From NCBI GenBank assembly GCA_026214975.1, contig CM047815.1, forward strand, positions 84,464,800 to 84,528,799: a DNA stretch of 64,000 nucleotides, given 5' to 3'. Below, piece after piece: positions 46,640 to 57,663 of this stretch. This DNA is from Gentiana macrophylla (Eukaryota; Streptophyta; Magnoliopsida; Gentianales; Gentianaceae). The notes under the pieces were generated by a model. The model was given only the letters and a program-made list of their open reading frames with translations. It did not search any database and was not told where the DNA came from. The first letter of the stretch is position 1; each line of letters opens with the position of its first letter. Position numbers and translations under genes: made by a program.

Positions 46640-47015
46640 GACGTCATATTGTATCGATTTATGCGGTGACATCATAATGTATCAATTTATGCCGTGACGC
46701 CTTACGGTATCGATTTATGCAGCGACGTCTTACAATGACGTCTTATTATATCGATTTATGCAGTGACGTTTTATGGTATCGATTATGCAGTGACGTCTTA
46801 TTGTATCGATTTATGCGCGATGGCGTCTTATTATATCGATTTATCGCGGTGGCGTCATGCGGTGACATCATGCGCGATGACGTCGTATTATATCGATTTA
46901 TGCAGTGACATCATGCTGTGACATCATGCAGTGACGTCTTATTATATCGATTTATGCAGTGACATCATGCAGTGACATCATGCAGTGACGTCTTATTATA
47001 TCGATTTATGCAATG
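46640..47015. repeat. Minisatellite rich in TGACGTC motifs
   Basis: Units of roughly 28-30 bp, GTGACGTCTTATTATATCGATTTATGCA in pattern (positions 46921-46950 are a good example), repeated about ten times with variants GTGACATCATGC. TGACGTC is the core recognised by plant TGA/bZIP factors and recurs many times. Whether it acts in regulation is unknown. Confidence 0.88.
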
Positions 47016-47101
47016 AAGAAAATCCAACGGAAATTTCATCATATATTTACACAAACTTCTAGGGTAAACATGAAGACAAAAATTCCATATACCATTCACC
47101 A

Positions 47102-47551
47102 TTAAGCCATTGCTAACCTATGTTGGCATTTTGACCACCAGAACCACCACCACTTCTTGCAAAGCTTAGTAAAGGAGGCCACCGAGGCCAAATAACAAGT
47201 GGAGTTTTGTAAATATATTATGTCCTTATTCTCTAACACTACATCGGACTTACCAGAACTCTTCAAACTCCTACTTTGGCCCTTCTGGCTCATTTTCACG
47301 TCCAACACCGCTACACTTCCCGAACTATTTTTCTTTCTCTTGTCTTTGGGTGCAACTTTAATCCTCTGCCCTCCATTACCACTCTTACTTTCGTCCAGCG
47401 TATCCTTCTTAACAGGGGCACTCAGTAACTCTGTCCAATCACTATCACTCAAACTAGCAGAATTCAGCTTGGAATTCACTTGCAATGGAACATCAACGAG
47501 AGCTTTGCTCTTTATTAGTTCCGTTATACTACCAAAGACATTCTTCGCCAT
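47102..47551 (-). pseudogene. Golgin candidate 2-like gene fragment
   Basis: The frame starts MAKNVFGSITELIKSKAL and contains LSDSDWTELLSAP followed by a Lys/Ser-rich stretch (KVAPKDKRKKNSSGS). This resembles the N-terminal half of plant golgin candidate 2, which has a DWTELLS-P segment and a Ser/Lys-rich region before its coiled coil. The family's first exon and the whole coiled coil and membrane anchor are absent. The reading frame drifts into unrelated sequence after about 47,200. It appears to be a captured or truncated piece, not a working gene. Identification rests on one short motif plus composition. Confidence 0.45.
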
Positions 47552-47929
47552 CGATCAAATTATAACTATGATGACTGGTAAAATCATGATTATCGATTGG
47601 CTTTTTTTAGTTGGTCTTTTAGCAATGGCCTACTTTCGCTAGTTTTTGGCAATGTCTCGAACCTAAATCTTCCCCAAATCTTAACTTTTCATTCTTACGG
47701 AAGTGATTCGGCAAACTTGTTGATCAATCTGAGTATTAAATTGAATTAACAAAGTTATAAGTATAATTACACATGAAATACTAACACAAATGCAAGAATA
47801 AGAGAGGAAATACAGTGGAGTATATTAAATGGTCATACGCCTTTCTTTGTTCTTTCTCGATTGTACAGTGTGAACATATACAAGAACTTATGTCGACACA
47901 TTCTTGACTAAATGTTTCTTTGTTTAATT

Positions 47930-48470
47930 GCAGAAACACTCAAGGATCTTATGCTCCTTGAATATTCGTATGAACGCATAAAAGCATCGAATTCATGTGC
48001 AAGAGAGAAAGATCGGATGATAATCTGGAGCCCCTGTCCTTTAGGCCAAACAAAAGGTCAAAACAAGACAATCCGAACTCAAGCAACGCTAATGGCTCGA
48101 GAGGATTCGACTACTACAAGTCGGGATCCCCATTTGCAAAGATGATGATAGCGAAAACAACAAATTTTTCTTACGCACTTTTGGATTTTCCTTTGCAATC
48201 TTTTGAACCGAAAGAAAACCAAACCGTCCAACCGTCACCTACATTCGATTCTTCCAACTGGAGAAATTGGTTCCTCCTGGGTATTTGAAGTTCATCAACA
48301 ATCTAGAGAATGAGATCTTAAATGCATCCATGGAAAGAGAAACTCGAAGATTGAAGTGATGCGAGCTCAAGCAATGTTAAGCGTTTTCCAATCAAGAATT
48401 GATATTTTGAGCAAGGAAAACGAAGATCTAAGGAGACTTGTTCGAGGCGGCTGCCAGTATAGTTGATGAA
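47930..48470 (+). pseudogene. Fragment of a coiled-coil protein gene, family unknown
   Basis: Following a TTGCAG acceptor at about 47,932, two exon-like frames run to 48,471. The first has SDDNLEPLSFRPNKRSKQDN. The second has LEKLVPPGYLKFINNLENEI, then ASMERETRRLK, and after a one-base shift VMRAQAMLSVFQSRIDILSK and ENEDLRRLV. The end has leucine-zipper-like heptads. At least two frameshifts occur. I do not recognise the family; the composition suggests a nuclear or scaffold protein. It lies between the inverted repeats, opposite in direction to the golgin-like fragment. Confidence 0.5.
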
Positions 48471-48837
48471 CATAAATTGAGCTTTATTTTTAGCATTTTC
48501 TGAATCGGTAATGAAACAATGAATTGACGTTGGCCAAAAGGAGGTAAATTAGGTAAAGTTTGAATAAAATGTGTCCTTATAAGTCAACAATGATTCCTTT
48601 ATGTCCTATATGGGGCTAATAAGTATAAAAACTATACTTTTAAAGAATTAACCCTAATTATAATAGATAGTAATTATTTTGACACAATAATCAATTTTCC
48701 CAAATTTTAAATGGCCGGCGAATAGATTCTACAAGCCTAACTAAATGCCAAGAGAAAAGATATCTTATTATGATAGCAGGCATAGTGAATATCATATTTT
48801 GGATAAAAACAAACACAAACACATCTACAAAGAAGCA

Positions 48838-49110
48838 TCATTCATTACCCCAAAAGACAACTTCTCTTTTTAGTTTATCATTCACCTGAATGGAGAACCT
48901 AGATTGGCTATGGTTAGAGTAATTTTTATGTAAATGTATATCATTCGATGCCAATGTAATAGATTCTTGACATATGACAATATCAATGTCCTCAGGCTTC
49001 ATCAATCTCACCATAGACTTAATTTCAGTCTTAAGACCTCTTATAAAACATTTGATGAAGTAAATCTCTGTCAACGTAAGATGTTGTAATCATCTGACAC
49101 ATCACGCATC
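48838..49110 (-). pseudogene. Ty3/gypsy gag fragment
   Basis: TEIYFIKCFIRGLKTEIKSM followed by VRLMKPEDI fits the end of the gypsy gag domain (FISGLK-EIR--V---KP---). It is short, without the zinc knuckle or the upstream two-thirds of gag. It does not match the neighbouring gypsy tail well enough to be joined to it. Confidence 0.55.
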
Positions 49111-49394
49111 TGGAAGTATCTTTCACTACGCCGTACACATTCCTTATGTGGTTTTCAGATACTTGTTAATTTCTTAAGCGCATCTGAATTCATTTGACTA
49201 ATTTTAAGCGATGGAGTATGACTTTAAAAAAAAAAAAGCGGTGACTATTTATATCGTTTTTTTAGTGGGACTCTTTATGTTGTTGTCTAATTATATTTAC
49301 TAAACCATTATCTTGTATATATATTAATATTGATAAATTATTATCGATCCGTTCTTATTATATTTTATTTTTTCTTTAATCAATGTAATTTCGC

Positions 49395-49794
49395 TGACGA
49401 TGCTGGATTTTGTCATGTATAATTTCGGGTCAATTTAATCTAGGGATGACTGAATCAAGGATGATTTTGGGGGTGATTTTAGACTGAGCCTGAGTGTCTC
49501 TCTCAGGTTGCCTACGTATCCTGTTGTATTCCAGGAATCAAGTCACACGTAGTTCCTGGAAGTGTATATTTATAGGGAGTTCATTACCCTAACCCTAAAC
49601 CATGTCGGTTTGGGTAAAATAAAGTATTAGCCCTTTGGGATTTTACCAGCTTATATGAGTTTTACCCACTTATGCAAGTAACCACATGGATAATGGGCCT
49701 GCGTGTTTAGAGTGGACCCTTGGGCTATCACTTATTCTTGTTCAGGAGGACCACCTCGTGACGCCACGTGGAGGTGAGAGATTTGGTATCGTCA
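49395..49794 (-). mobile_element. 3' LTR of a gypsy element
   Basis: 400 bp, TGACGATGCTGG to GGTATCGTCA, with 7-bp inverted ends (TGACGAT/ATCGTCA). It shares long phrases with the solo LTR at 22824-23255, including TTGCCTACGTATCCTGT, CCAGGAATCAAG and ACGTAGTTCCTGGA. The adjoining polypurine tract and pol tail show the element runs right to left. The partner 5' LTR is not in the window. Confidence 0.85.
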
Positions 49795-49806
49795 TAAGCC
49801 CCCCCA
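49795..49806 (-). other. Polypurine tract of the gypsy element
   Basis: Minus-strand TCTGGGGGGGCTTA directly precedes the TG start of the LTR, as required for plus-strand DNA priming. Confidence 0.75.
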
Positions 49807-51617
49807 GATCTATCTGAGCTATTGAGGTCAGGTCTGATCTGTCAAAGGTGTATCTCGGTCACTGTCATCCAATGCTCTGAATTTAAATCTGCCCTGCGGA
49901 CTTACTTCCCGTGGAGTCCGACATACGGACTTTCCATGTTCGCTTGTGACTCTTTTTTTTAGCAACATTATCCGTCCCTTGGACATATAATGTGTGGCTA
50001 AGTTGACATCAACTTCGATGCCGTAGCTGTCGAAGGAATGATGAGATGTCCAACTTGGGACTGTCTCGGTTGAAATTGACTTCTCTGAAGAATCTGATTT
50101 GCTTTGATTTTGGAGTACAACATGCGGATCTCGAATGTCAGTCTAACAGTCTTGAGAATTTGCCTTAGCGCCAAAGATGATGCTTCTTCTTAGGCTTTGC
50201 CATTTTTAACCAAATGTTGTCGTTGGCTTCCATCTGTATAAACATTTAGCCGGTCATTTGGACTTGGCTTATTTTTTCCTTTAAAAATTGTTACATTTTT
50301 CCTTCTTTTCTTTTGTCTTTGATATAGACTATCTTTCTTTATTGCGGCCTTTGGCCTTATTCGCACATCAGCTTCTCTCATGTCGATGCATATATGTCGA
50401 TATCTGCTCCCCAAGTATCATGAGAACCTTAGGTTTGGATCATATTTGTATTTTATTGGGCACGTTGTCCGACCTACGGACTCTCCCTGTCTACAGTGCA
50501 GACCTTTTTACTTTAGCAACATTTGTCCCTTAGACTCGTTTTGCCTTGCCAATGTCGATTGACTGTGCACTTTGTCCGACATGCGGTATCCTGTCTGCTT
50601 TGTGCATCTCATTGATCTGCCGCAGAACCGATGTCATTTCTTGAATCTGGCCGATCTGCCGCCACCGATCGAGAATTCGACAAACTGACGCCCAATGATA
50701 TTATGTAATTTGAACTTAAATTTGTTCTGATTTTGAAACTTCTGAATTCACAACTTTGCAATGCTATAACTATTTGGCCAGTCTTCGTGACTAGGCTTTT
50801 TTGCTATTTTTGTTGAAATTTTTACAAGTATTTGATGTCAAACACGTTTGTTGCATGTCGATTCCCATTTCTTTGCTCGCTTTTTCATGAGTATTGCATG
50901 TCGATGCTCATTTCTTTGCTCCCGAAGTATAATGCAGATTCATCATCTTCGTTATACTTTCAGTAGTTCCGTTTGTTTGGGTGGGAAACAACTGTACCAC
51001 CTGCAACCAATTTTTGCAGCATGTTGCTTGTCACTTTTTGTTGTCTGTCTTTCACGATTCGATGTCTTTTAGCTCTTCGCTTGTCGAGCCTTTGGCTCTG
51101 TTTGCCATTTGCTTTATCGATGCCGTGTTGCCCCCCTAAGTGTATTATGAACCTTTGGTTCTTATTGCACTTGCGAGTCTAGTTTGTTTGAGATCGACTT
51201 GATCACCTTAGCATTTTTTGTCACACGGACTAGTTCTGCCATAGATGTATCATTCTCTGGGCGTGTGGTCTGACTTTGCAAACCGTCCCTCTGCCTTAGC
51301 ATTTTTTGCCCATTAGGCTTGTTTTGCTTTTCGGCTGGTCGAATTTTTTGCCTTAGCATTTTTTGCTTTGCATGCTCGTTTTGCTTTTGGCTATATTGAG
51401 GGATCCGACTTGCGGACTTTCCCTTCTCTTTGTCGACTGCGTTGCCTTTGACATTTTGTATCGCGTTAGACTTGTAATGTTTAGGCTGTAAATCCTAACA
51501 AACACAAAAGCACCTCGAGGAAAGACATGTTTATTAGAATATTTATGAAATTGTCACATGAACTTATTACCGGACATAAAAATGTAAAAACAGAAATTAA
51601 TCGAGATAAGGCTTAGC
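49807..51617 (-). repeat. Long repeat-rich 3' untranslated region of the gypsy element
   Basis: Some 1.8 kb separate the pol stop from the LTR. The stretch is built from diverged modules. One has ATGTCGAT, then TGCTCCC-AAGTAT-ATGA and ACCTT-GGT (50379-50440, 50855-50965, 51108-51165). Another has CGAC-T-CGGACT-TCC-T then AGCAACATTTGTCCCTTAGAC-like text (49918-49985, 50469-50535, 51398-51470). Tandem-repeat-rich long 3' UTRs are known in the Tat/Ogre branch of plant gypsy elements. Apparent reading frames here have no motif. Confidence 0.65.
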
Positions 51618-51854
51618 TTAAACGTAATACTTCCTTAAGTTGTTGGCGTGCCACTGTCGAGGAACCGTGGTTCCATCAGCTCCTCCGAGTTGGTAGGACC
51701 CTTTGGGGTGAACCTTCAGAATATGATATGGGCCTTCCCAATTCGGTTCCAATTTTCCGGTTGGTTCTTGTCGGCTTGCTTCATTTCCTGAGTACCAAAT
51801 CTCTGACTTTTCTTTGTTGTTGTGTAGTAGAAGAGATGCCCCTGGATGTCTCAT
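51618..51854 (-). pseudogene. C-terminal end of gypsy pol (integrase tail)
   Basis: The frame reads KLEPNWEGPYHILKVHPKGS, then YQLGGADGTTVPR-WHANNLRKYY before a stop. This is the conserved end of Tat-type gypsy integrases (NWEGPY-I----GAY-L---G-P-PR-WN--NLK-YY). Upstream on the same strand, where the integrase core should be, repeat-rich non-coding sequence appears instead. The element was therefore truncated or rearranged at about 51,855. Confidence 0.82.
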
Positions 51855-52946
51855 TTCGTTTGTCGAAATCGATTCCCTTTCGGCTGTCGATATATATTTC
51901 TGGCTACGATGTCATAGTAATTACTGTCTAAAAAGACTGGTAATACGTAACTATCGCTCCGGATCTCGGTGTCGTGGTGTTTCATTGTCGTTCATGACTC
52001 ATGACACATGACTGCCGAGAGATTTGGGCATGGTCCGAACTCGATGCCTTAGCTTTTTGGTTCCATGAAACTTTTAGCTTCACTGGCTGTCGATCGAAAT
52101 GATCATGTTGCCTGACCTCGATGTCCTAGTAAATTCTCTCCCTTAGGAGTCATATTACGTCACTGTCGACTCGGACTTCGATGCCATTGCGTTTTCGTCC
52201 CATTAGAACTTATAAACGTTGACTGTCGACACTGAAGGCGTCCGACTTGCGATCCTCGTAGACCGTTGAGTAGATCCTTTGCGGAGTGGATCCTCAAGAT
52301 ACGCAAGACACTAGTCAAAAAGTCGCAATAACCATGGGGATAGTTCCCGAAATAAGAAGGCTCGTCCCGCCATGCTCGGCTAGGATAGTTCTAAAATAAG
52401 ATAGCTCAACCTTCCGTGGGTCGAGTTCCCAAAATAAGAAGGCTCGTCCCGCCACACTCGGCTAGGAGAGTTCCCAAATAAAATAGTTCCAAGATAAGAT
52501 GCCGAGTCGAACTCGGACTTATTAAAGATTCGCTCATCGGTGAGCTCCAAATATGATGCCTAGCTTTATTTTGCTTGTCGCTTGTCGATATTCGCATATC
52601 GTCTGTTGCCCCAGAAGTATGATGATTACCTGTGGTCTTCATTATACTTCTAGCAGACTCTGTTATCGATTGTAAGTTTGTTAGCGTTGGTTCTACCGTG
52701 GGGCGAGTTCCCGAAATAAGAATGCACGTCCCTCCACGCTCGGCTAGGAGAGTTCCAAAATATGGTGCCGAGTCGAGCTCAGACTTATTAAAGATTCGCC
52801 CATCGGTGAGCTCCAAATATGATGCCGAGGCCGAGATCAGCCTTCGGGCAAGAGGAGTCCGTAAAGCTCGAATTCCGGTACTCGATATCTCAAGTCTTTG
52901 TGGTGCAATGTGATTGTGATAAAAAACATTGCAGATATAATAAAGG
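51855..52946 (-). repeat. Rearranged gypsy-derived repeats
   Basis: Modules beginning GAGTTCCC-AAATAAGAA, then GGCTCGTCCCGCCA-CTCGGCTAGGA, occur at about 52,335, 52,423 and 52,698 (the last with ATGCACGTCCCTCCA). ACTTATTAAAGATTCGC with ATCGGTGAGCTCCAAATATG occurs at about 52,520 and 52,785. The GTCGAT-TTCGCAT / AGAAGTATGATGA module of the 3' UTR also recurs at 52,575-52,650. The same style of DNA on both sides of the pol tail supports an internal rearrangement. No gene is seen. Confidence 0.6.
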
Positions 52947-53354
52947 TGTGGAAATATTACAGCATTTACGCATTAGTTCAAAGAGGTGCCCAAATGACCT
53001 CGTGGAGTTAAGACTGAGGATATTTTGTACACTTTATTTAATTATAAAAGACATATTAATTGTGATACATATAAACAATTAATATGTCAAACTCTAGTTT
53101 ACTTTATGTCATAGACATATTAATTGTGATGCATATAAACAATTAATATGTCAAACTCTAGTTTACTTTATGTCATAGACATAGCTTTTACTTTTACTTT
53201 TGCATGCTTGCCGCCCACATCCACATACTCAAGTGGCCGCCCAAGCTAGCTTGCTAGTCTCTCTCAATTGTATCTATTTATACACCTCTCATATCAATGA
53301 ATAAACTAAGTTGAAGTTTACTCTTGTGTTTATCACATTCTCAAACTCTCTTCA
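52947..53354 (+). repeat. 5' LTR of copia-2 with duplicated palindrome
   Basis: TGTGGAAATAT to ACTCTCTTCA. A segment of about 72 bp containing the palindrome GACATATTAATTGT ... ACAATTAATATGTC and TCTAGTTTACTTTATGTCAT occurs twice in tandem, against once in copia-1. This accounts for part of the length difference. Confidence 0.92.
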
Positions 53355-53416
53355 TGGTATCGAGAATTACCTGAGTTCTAAAATCATTTGCAAAACTCAG
53401 TTCTTTTTTGAGAAAA

Positions 53417-54300
53417 ATGTCAACATTATCGAAGTTTCATCTTCTTGATGAGACTCACATTGCCTCAGCAGACCGGGATAATGAACACTCTTCTTTACAA
53501 ATCATAAACTTGATGGTAACAATTACTTGCTATGGTCAAGGTCTATGAAAATGTATATCTCCGGCCAGGGCAAGATGGGATATCATGTCTGTTCTAAACC
53601 CGCCCTGCTTGGAACCGACCCCAAGTTTGAAGCATGGGACACGAGAAAATAACCAAGTCATGACCATCCTCACGAGGTCTATGACAAAAGAGATCGGTGA
53701 GAACTTCATGATGTATGACTTTCGCTAAGGAAATGCAGGACAATGCCGAGACCTTTACTCAAAAAAGGACAATACATCTCAAGTCTATGAACTCAAGCTC
53801 AGATTCAAAATTGCGAGACAAGGGGATATGTTTGTAACTCAATACTTTAATCAACTATCTAAGGCATGGCAACACCTAGATATGTTGAAACTCACCTGGA
53901 ATGATGCTAAAGATCTTGCACTCTTTAAAGACATTATCGAAAAGAGAGTATTCAAATTCTTTCTTGGATGAATCCTACTCTTGATGATGTCGAGGTAGAA
54001 TTCTTGCTACTAAACCTCTTCCAAATCTCAAATCCATGTTTCTTTGAGGTCAAACATGAGGAAAGCGAGGAGGAAAGTGATCTTTCTTTGAACTCCCTGC
54101 CGACAACCCATCAAGGTGCGCCTCATTGAAGGTTAATGAGACTTACAGGAAGTTCTACCGAGAAAGCCGGAAAGGCGTTGCGTGATCACCGCAACGCACA
54201 AATCACACCAAGGACAATTGTTGGAAGCTACATGGCAAACCTACCCCTCTAAAACCTCAAAACCAACCAGGGAAAGTCAAGGCAAACTTGTCGGTGAAGA
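53417..54300 (+). pseudogene. copia-2 gag remnant
   Basis: The ATG is at 53417. After a frameshift the LDGNNYLLWSRSMKMYISG motif of the gag N-terminus appears (about 53,507-53,563). A RDHRNAQITPRTI-type zinc-knuckle region in several frames lies near 54,180-54,240. At least four frame breaks occur, parallel but not identical to those in copia-1. Confidence 0.8.
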
Positions 54301-54399
54301 GAGAATGATGATGGTGAATGCTCGGTTTGTCGCTTTAAAGCCTTTATTGCTCAAAGATCGGAAGGTAGCTCCCCTCTGAAATGGCCACTCATGCTAAAA

Positions 54400-55490
54400 G
54401 CAGGTATATTTTACTCACCTCTTAGTAATGAGACTTGGATTGTTGATTCTAGGGCTTCTTCCCATATGACCGTAATAAAAACCTTATTACCCAATATATG
54501 CCATGCAACCAAATTCACTGAATTAAGGCTAGCGATGGTTCTGCATTTCTTATGCAAAAGGTGTTGGGAAAGTTAAACTTACTAATCGGATATATCTACA
54601 GAATGTCTGTTTGTTCCAAAGTTAGATCAGAACCTTATATCTGCACAAGAAACTCACTAAAGATCCGAATTGATTTGTTGTTTTTAATAAGAATCGATGC
54701 ACATTCCGGGATCTTTCTTCTCGAGAAGTGATTGGGCAAGCTAAACCACCTTTCAGGATGTTTGTGATTAACCTGCTTGCCAAGAGAAGATCGAAGAGAA
54801 TCGCCTCTCAAAGAACTGCACTCAAAACCTAGACAATATCATGTTATGGAATTATAGACTAGGACATCCAAGTTTTGGTTATTTAAGGTCTTTAATCCCT
54901 GAATTGTTTAAAGGATGTAATCTTAATGATCTTCAATGTGATATTTGTCAATTTGCTAAACTCACCAAATCTGTGTATGCTAAGTTACCTCACTTGCCCT
55001 CTTCCCCTTTCACCCTAATTCACAGTGATGTATGGGGACCTCAAGAGTGAAAAGTATAACAGAAAAAGGTGGTTTGTAACCTTCATTGATAATCATACCG
55101 AGAAACACTTGGTCGTTTCTTAATGAAAGACAAATCGAAGTTGGACCTATCTTCCAAGAATTTTATCACATGGTCTCCACCCAATTTGATACTAAGATCA
55201 AGATCTTAAAGACTGATAATGCTCTGGAATACTATGAGTCTAACCTCAGTAACTTCTTGACAAACATAGGAATTGTTCATATCAGTAGTTGTGTGGAAAC
55301 ACCTCAACAGAATGGGGTTGCTGAAAGAAAGAACATGCATCTGCTGGAAATGGCCAGATCAATCATGTTCACTACACATGTTCCTAAATACATGTGGGGT
55401 GAAGCTATATTGACTGCAACATATTTAATCAACAGACTTCCCAACAGAGTGTTAGGTTTCAAAACTCCTCTCCAAACCCCACTGTGACCA
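54400..55490 (+). pseudogene. copia-2 protease, pre-integrase and integrase remnant
   Basis: The protease start reads ETWIVDSRASSHMT (about 54,430-54,471); the catalytic D-S-G triplet has become D-S-R. The pre-integrase zinc region RLGHPSFGYLRSLIP and CDICQFAKLTKSVY is at 54,853-54,981. The integrase core has IHSDVWGP, ILKTDNALEYYE (second Asp kept), QQNGVAERKNMHL (catalytic Glu) and MWGEAILTATYLINRLP. It is broken near 55,050 and after 55,470. Confidence 0.88.
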
Positions 55491-55536
55491 CACACTCCGC
55501 GCTCTCAACTTATTACCCAATTGCCTCCAAAGATCT

Positions 55537-57620
55537 TTGGTTGTCTTGTGTTTGTTTATATCCATGCTCAACATGTATAAACTTGATCCTAAAGCTCATA
55601 AGTGCATTTTCCTTGGATATGCACAGAATGAGAAAGGTTACAAGTGTTACTCTCTCATCGAAAATAAATTTTACAATTCTATGGATGTGAAATTCTTTGA
55701 AAGGACTCCATATTACAAACAAACCTCATTGAGCGACCATCGATGGAAACTGATTGAGATTGAACTAAGTCCGTTCCTCAAAGAAACCATTTACCCTCAA
55801 AGCAGAGTCCTAACCTCGGCAGACTCATAACCTTCAAACATCCTGCGGATACTCACATCGATCGACCAGCCTCGGCCGACCTGCAGTCCAGTCTCTTGAC
55901 CCGGCCGAACTTGACCGGAAGAACCTCATCAAACTGGGCAGTCCTGCTGGACCTCACCTTATTGACTCTCGGCAGATCTATTGAAGTGGATGAGCAGGAC
56001 TATTGCCCTAAGGAAAGGAAAAGATCATGCACCGATCATTCTATTCATACTTATTTATCTTATGATCGGTTGTCTCTGTCTTTGCCATGTTTACACAGGA
56101 CTGGACTCTCACTCTATCCCTAGAAATATTCAGGAGGCCCTTCAAAATGATAAGTGGAAAGGTGCTTTGTTAAAAGCAGAGATGATCGCTCTCCCGGATA
56201 ATCATACTTGGGACCTCACAACTCTTCCCAAAGGCAAGAAAAGCAGATTAGCTGCAGATGGTTATTCACTATCAAATACAATCTTCGATGGTAAAATTGA
56301 CAAGTATAAAGCCGATTGGTAGCAAGGGATTCACTCAAACTTATGGCATTGACTATAAGGAAACTTTTGCACCAGTAGCAAAGCTCAACAACGCTGTGAG
56401 TCATCGATTTCCCTAATTTGTCCAACTTGACTGGCCTCTTCACCAATTGGACATAAAAATGCCTTTCTAAATGGGGACCTCACTGAGAGAGGTTTATATG
56501 AGTGTACCCCCTGGTTTTATCAATCCTCATACTCAAGGCAAGGTGTGCAACCGAGGAAATCTCTATATGGCTGAAGCAATCACCAAGGGCATGGTTTGGA
56601 AAACTCACTCTTTGTGGTTTAAAGCTCTTTGGATATCATCAATGCAACTCTGATCACACCATGTTTGTCAAGACAACCAACCGGAGGAGGTCCATTCTAA
56701 TTGTATATGTGGATGATATCATCTCATCTGAAGATGACTCTACCGAGATCCGAACTTGAAGACTCTTGGCAAAGGTGTTCCAAGTTAAAGATCTGGGCTA
56801 TCTCAAGTACTTTCTTGGTATGAAAGTAGCTAGAAACACCAATGGCATTTCGGTCTCCCAAAGGAAGTATGTCTGGACTCATCAAAGAAGCGGCATCTTT
56901 GGGATGCAAAACTCTCTTTGTATCCCAGAGTAGACCCCCAAGTAACACCTCTTGTATGGTGACATTCTTTGTCGAAAGAACAATATCAAAGGCTTGTAGG
57001 TAAACTCATCTACCTTTCTCACATAAGGCACGATATTGCATATGGGGTTAGTCTGGTCGGTCGGTTCATGCACCGCCCCTCTTGAGCAACATTGGGATCT
57101 TTGTGAATAGGATCTTGAGATATTTAAAGTCCACTCCTGGCCAAGGCCTGCACTTCACCAAGTCTCTTGATAGATCAATCAAGCGTCTACACCGATCTTT
57201 GATTGAGTTTGGATGTCACATTGATGACGATCTACCACAGCTATTGCTCATATGTATGGGGAACTGGTTACTTGGAGAAGCAAGAAACAACCTCTGGTGT
57301 GTCAAGCGATCTTGAAAGTTTGAACTCAGGGCACTTGTACTTGGCATTTGTGAAGCTCTATGGCTAAAAAGGTCTTGGCCGAACTTCAAGAACCTCTCAA
57401 ACAACTATCACACTCTGCCGTGATAATAATTCACCTTATGCATGGTGAAGATCCCGCATCCATCATGATAAAACCAAGCATGTGGACATTGATAGACACT
57501 TTCTGAAGGAAAAGATTGATGCCAAGATTATTCAACTCCAGTATGTTCCCTCGGCAGATCAGAATGCTGATATTCTTACCAAGGCTATTCCACCTCTTAT
57601 GTTCAAAGAGACTTAGTAGC
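55537..57620 (+). pseudogene. copia-2 integrase tail, reverse transcriptase and RNase H remnant
   Basis: The integrase tail HKCIFLGYAQNEKGYKCYSL is near 55,600. A proline- and charge-rich linker lies at 55,700-56,130. Reverse transcriptase pieces from 56,120 include EALQNDKWKGALLKAEMIAL, KETFAPVAKLN, YMSVPPGFINPHTQGKVCN, and the catalytic YVDD at 56706-56717. RNase H pieces run from 57,130, with VDIDRHFLKEKIDAKIIQLQ and DILTKA near 57,580. Many frame breaks; inactive. Confidence 0.86.
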
Positions 57621-57663
57621 AAAAACTTGGTTGCATCAACATATCTGACCCGATTTGAGGGGG

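Larger units (their letters stand above)
46106..48625. mobile_element. Inverted-repeat-bounded element carrying gene fragments (Pack-MULE-like)
   Basis: A segment at 46,106-46,165 (GGACTTATAAGGACAAAAAG then GAATCTGTTAGACTTATAAG) recurs inverted at about 48,559-48,625 (TGTGTCCTTATAAGTCAACA then ATGATTCCTTTATGTCCTAT). Between them lie two minisatellites and fragments of two unrelated host-type genes in opposite orientation. This is the architecture of a Mutator-like element that has captured gene pieces. No target duplication of 8-11 bp and no transposase was found, so the exact ends and superfamily remain open. Confidence 0.5.

Noticed and set aside
46346..46675. Overlapping Arg/Ser/His-rich frames of 97-109 codons
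   Set aside because: They translate the minisatellite in two frames equally well, the mark of a tandem repeat and not of a protein.
47199..47642. 147-codon plus-strand frame opposite the golgin-like fragment
   Set aside because: It is the complement of the better-supported minus-strand frame that has the DWTELLS motif.
50288..51182. Frames of 60-80 codons in the gypsy 3' UTR
   Set aside because: They have no motif and lie in degenerate UTR modules; composition follows the repeats.
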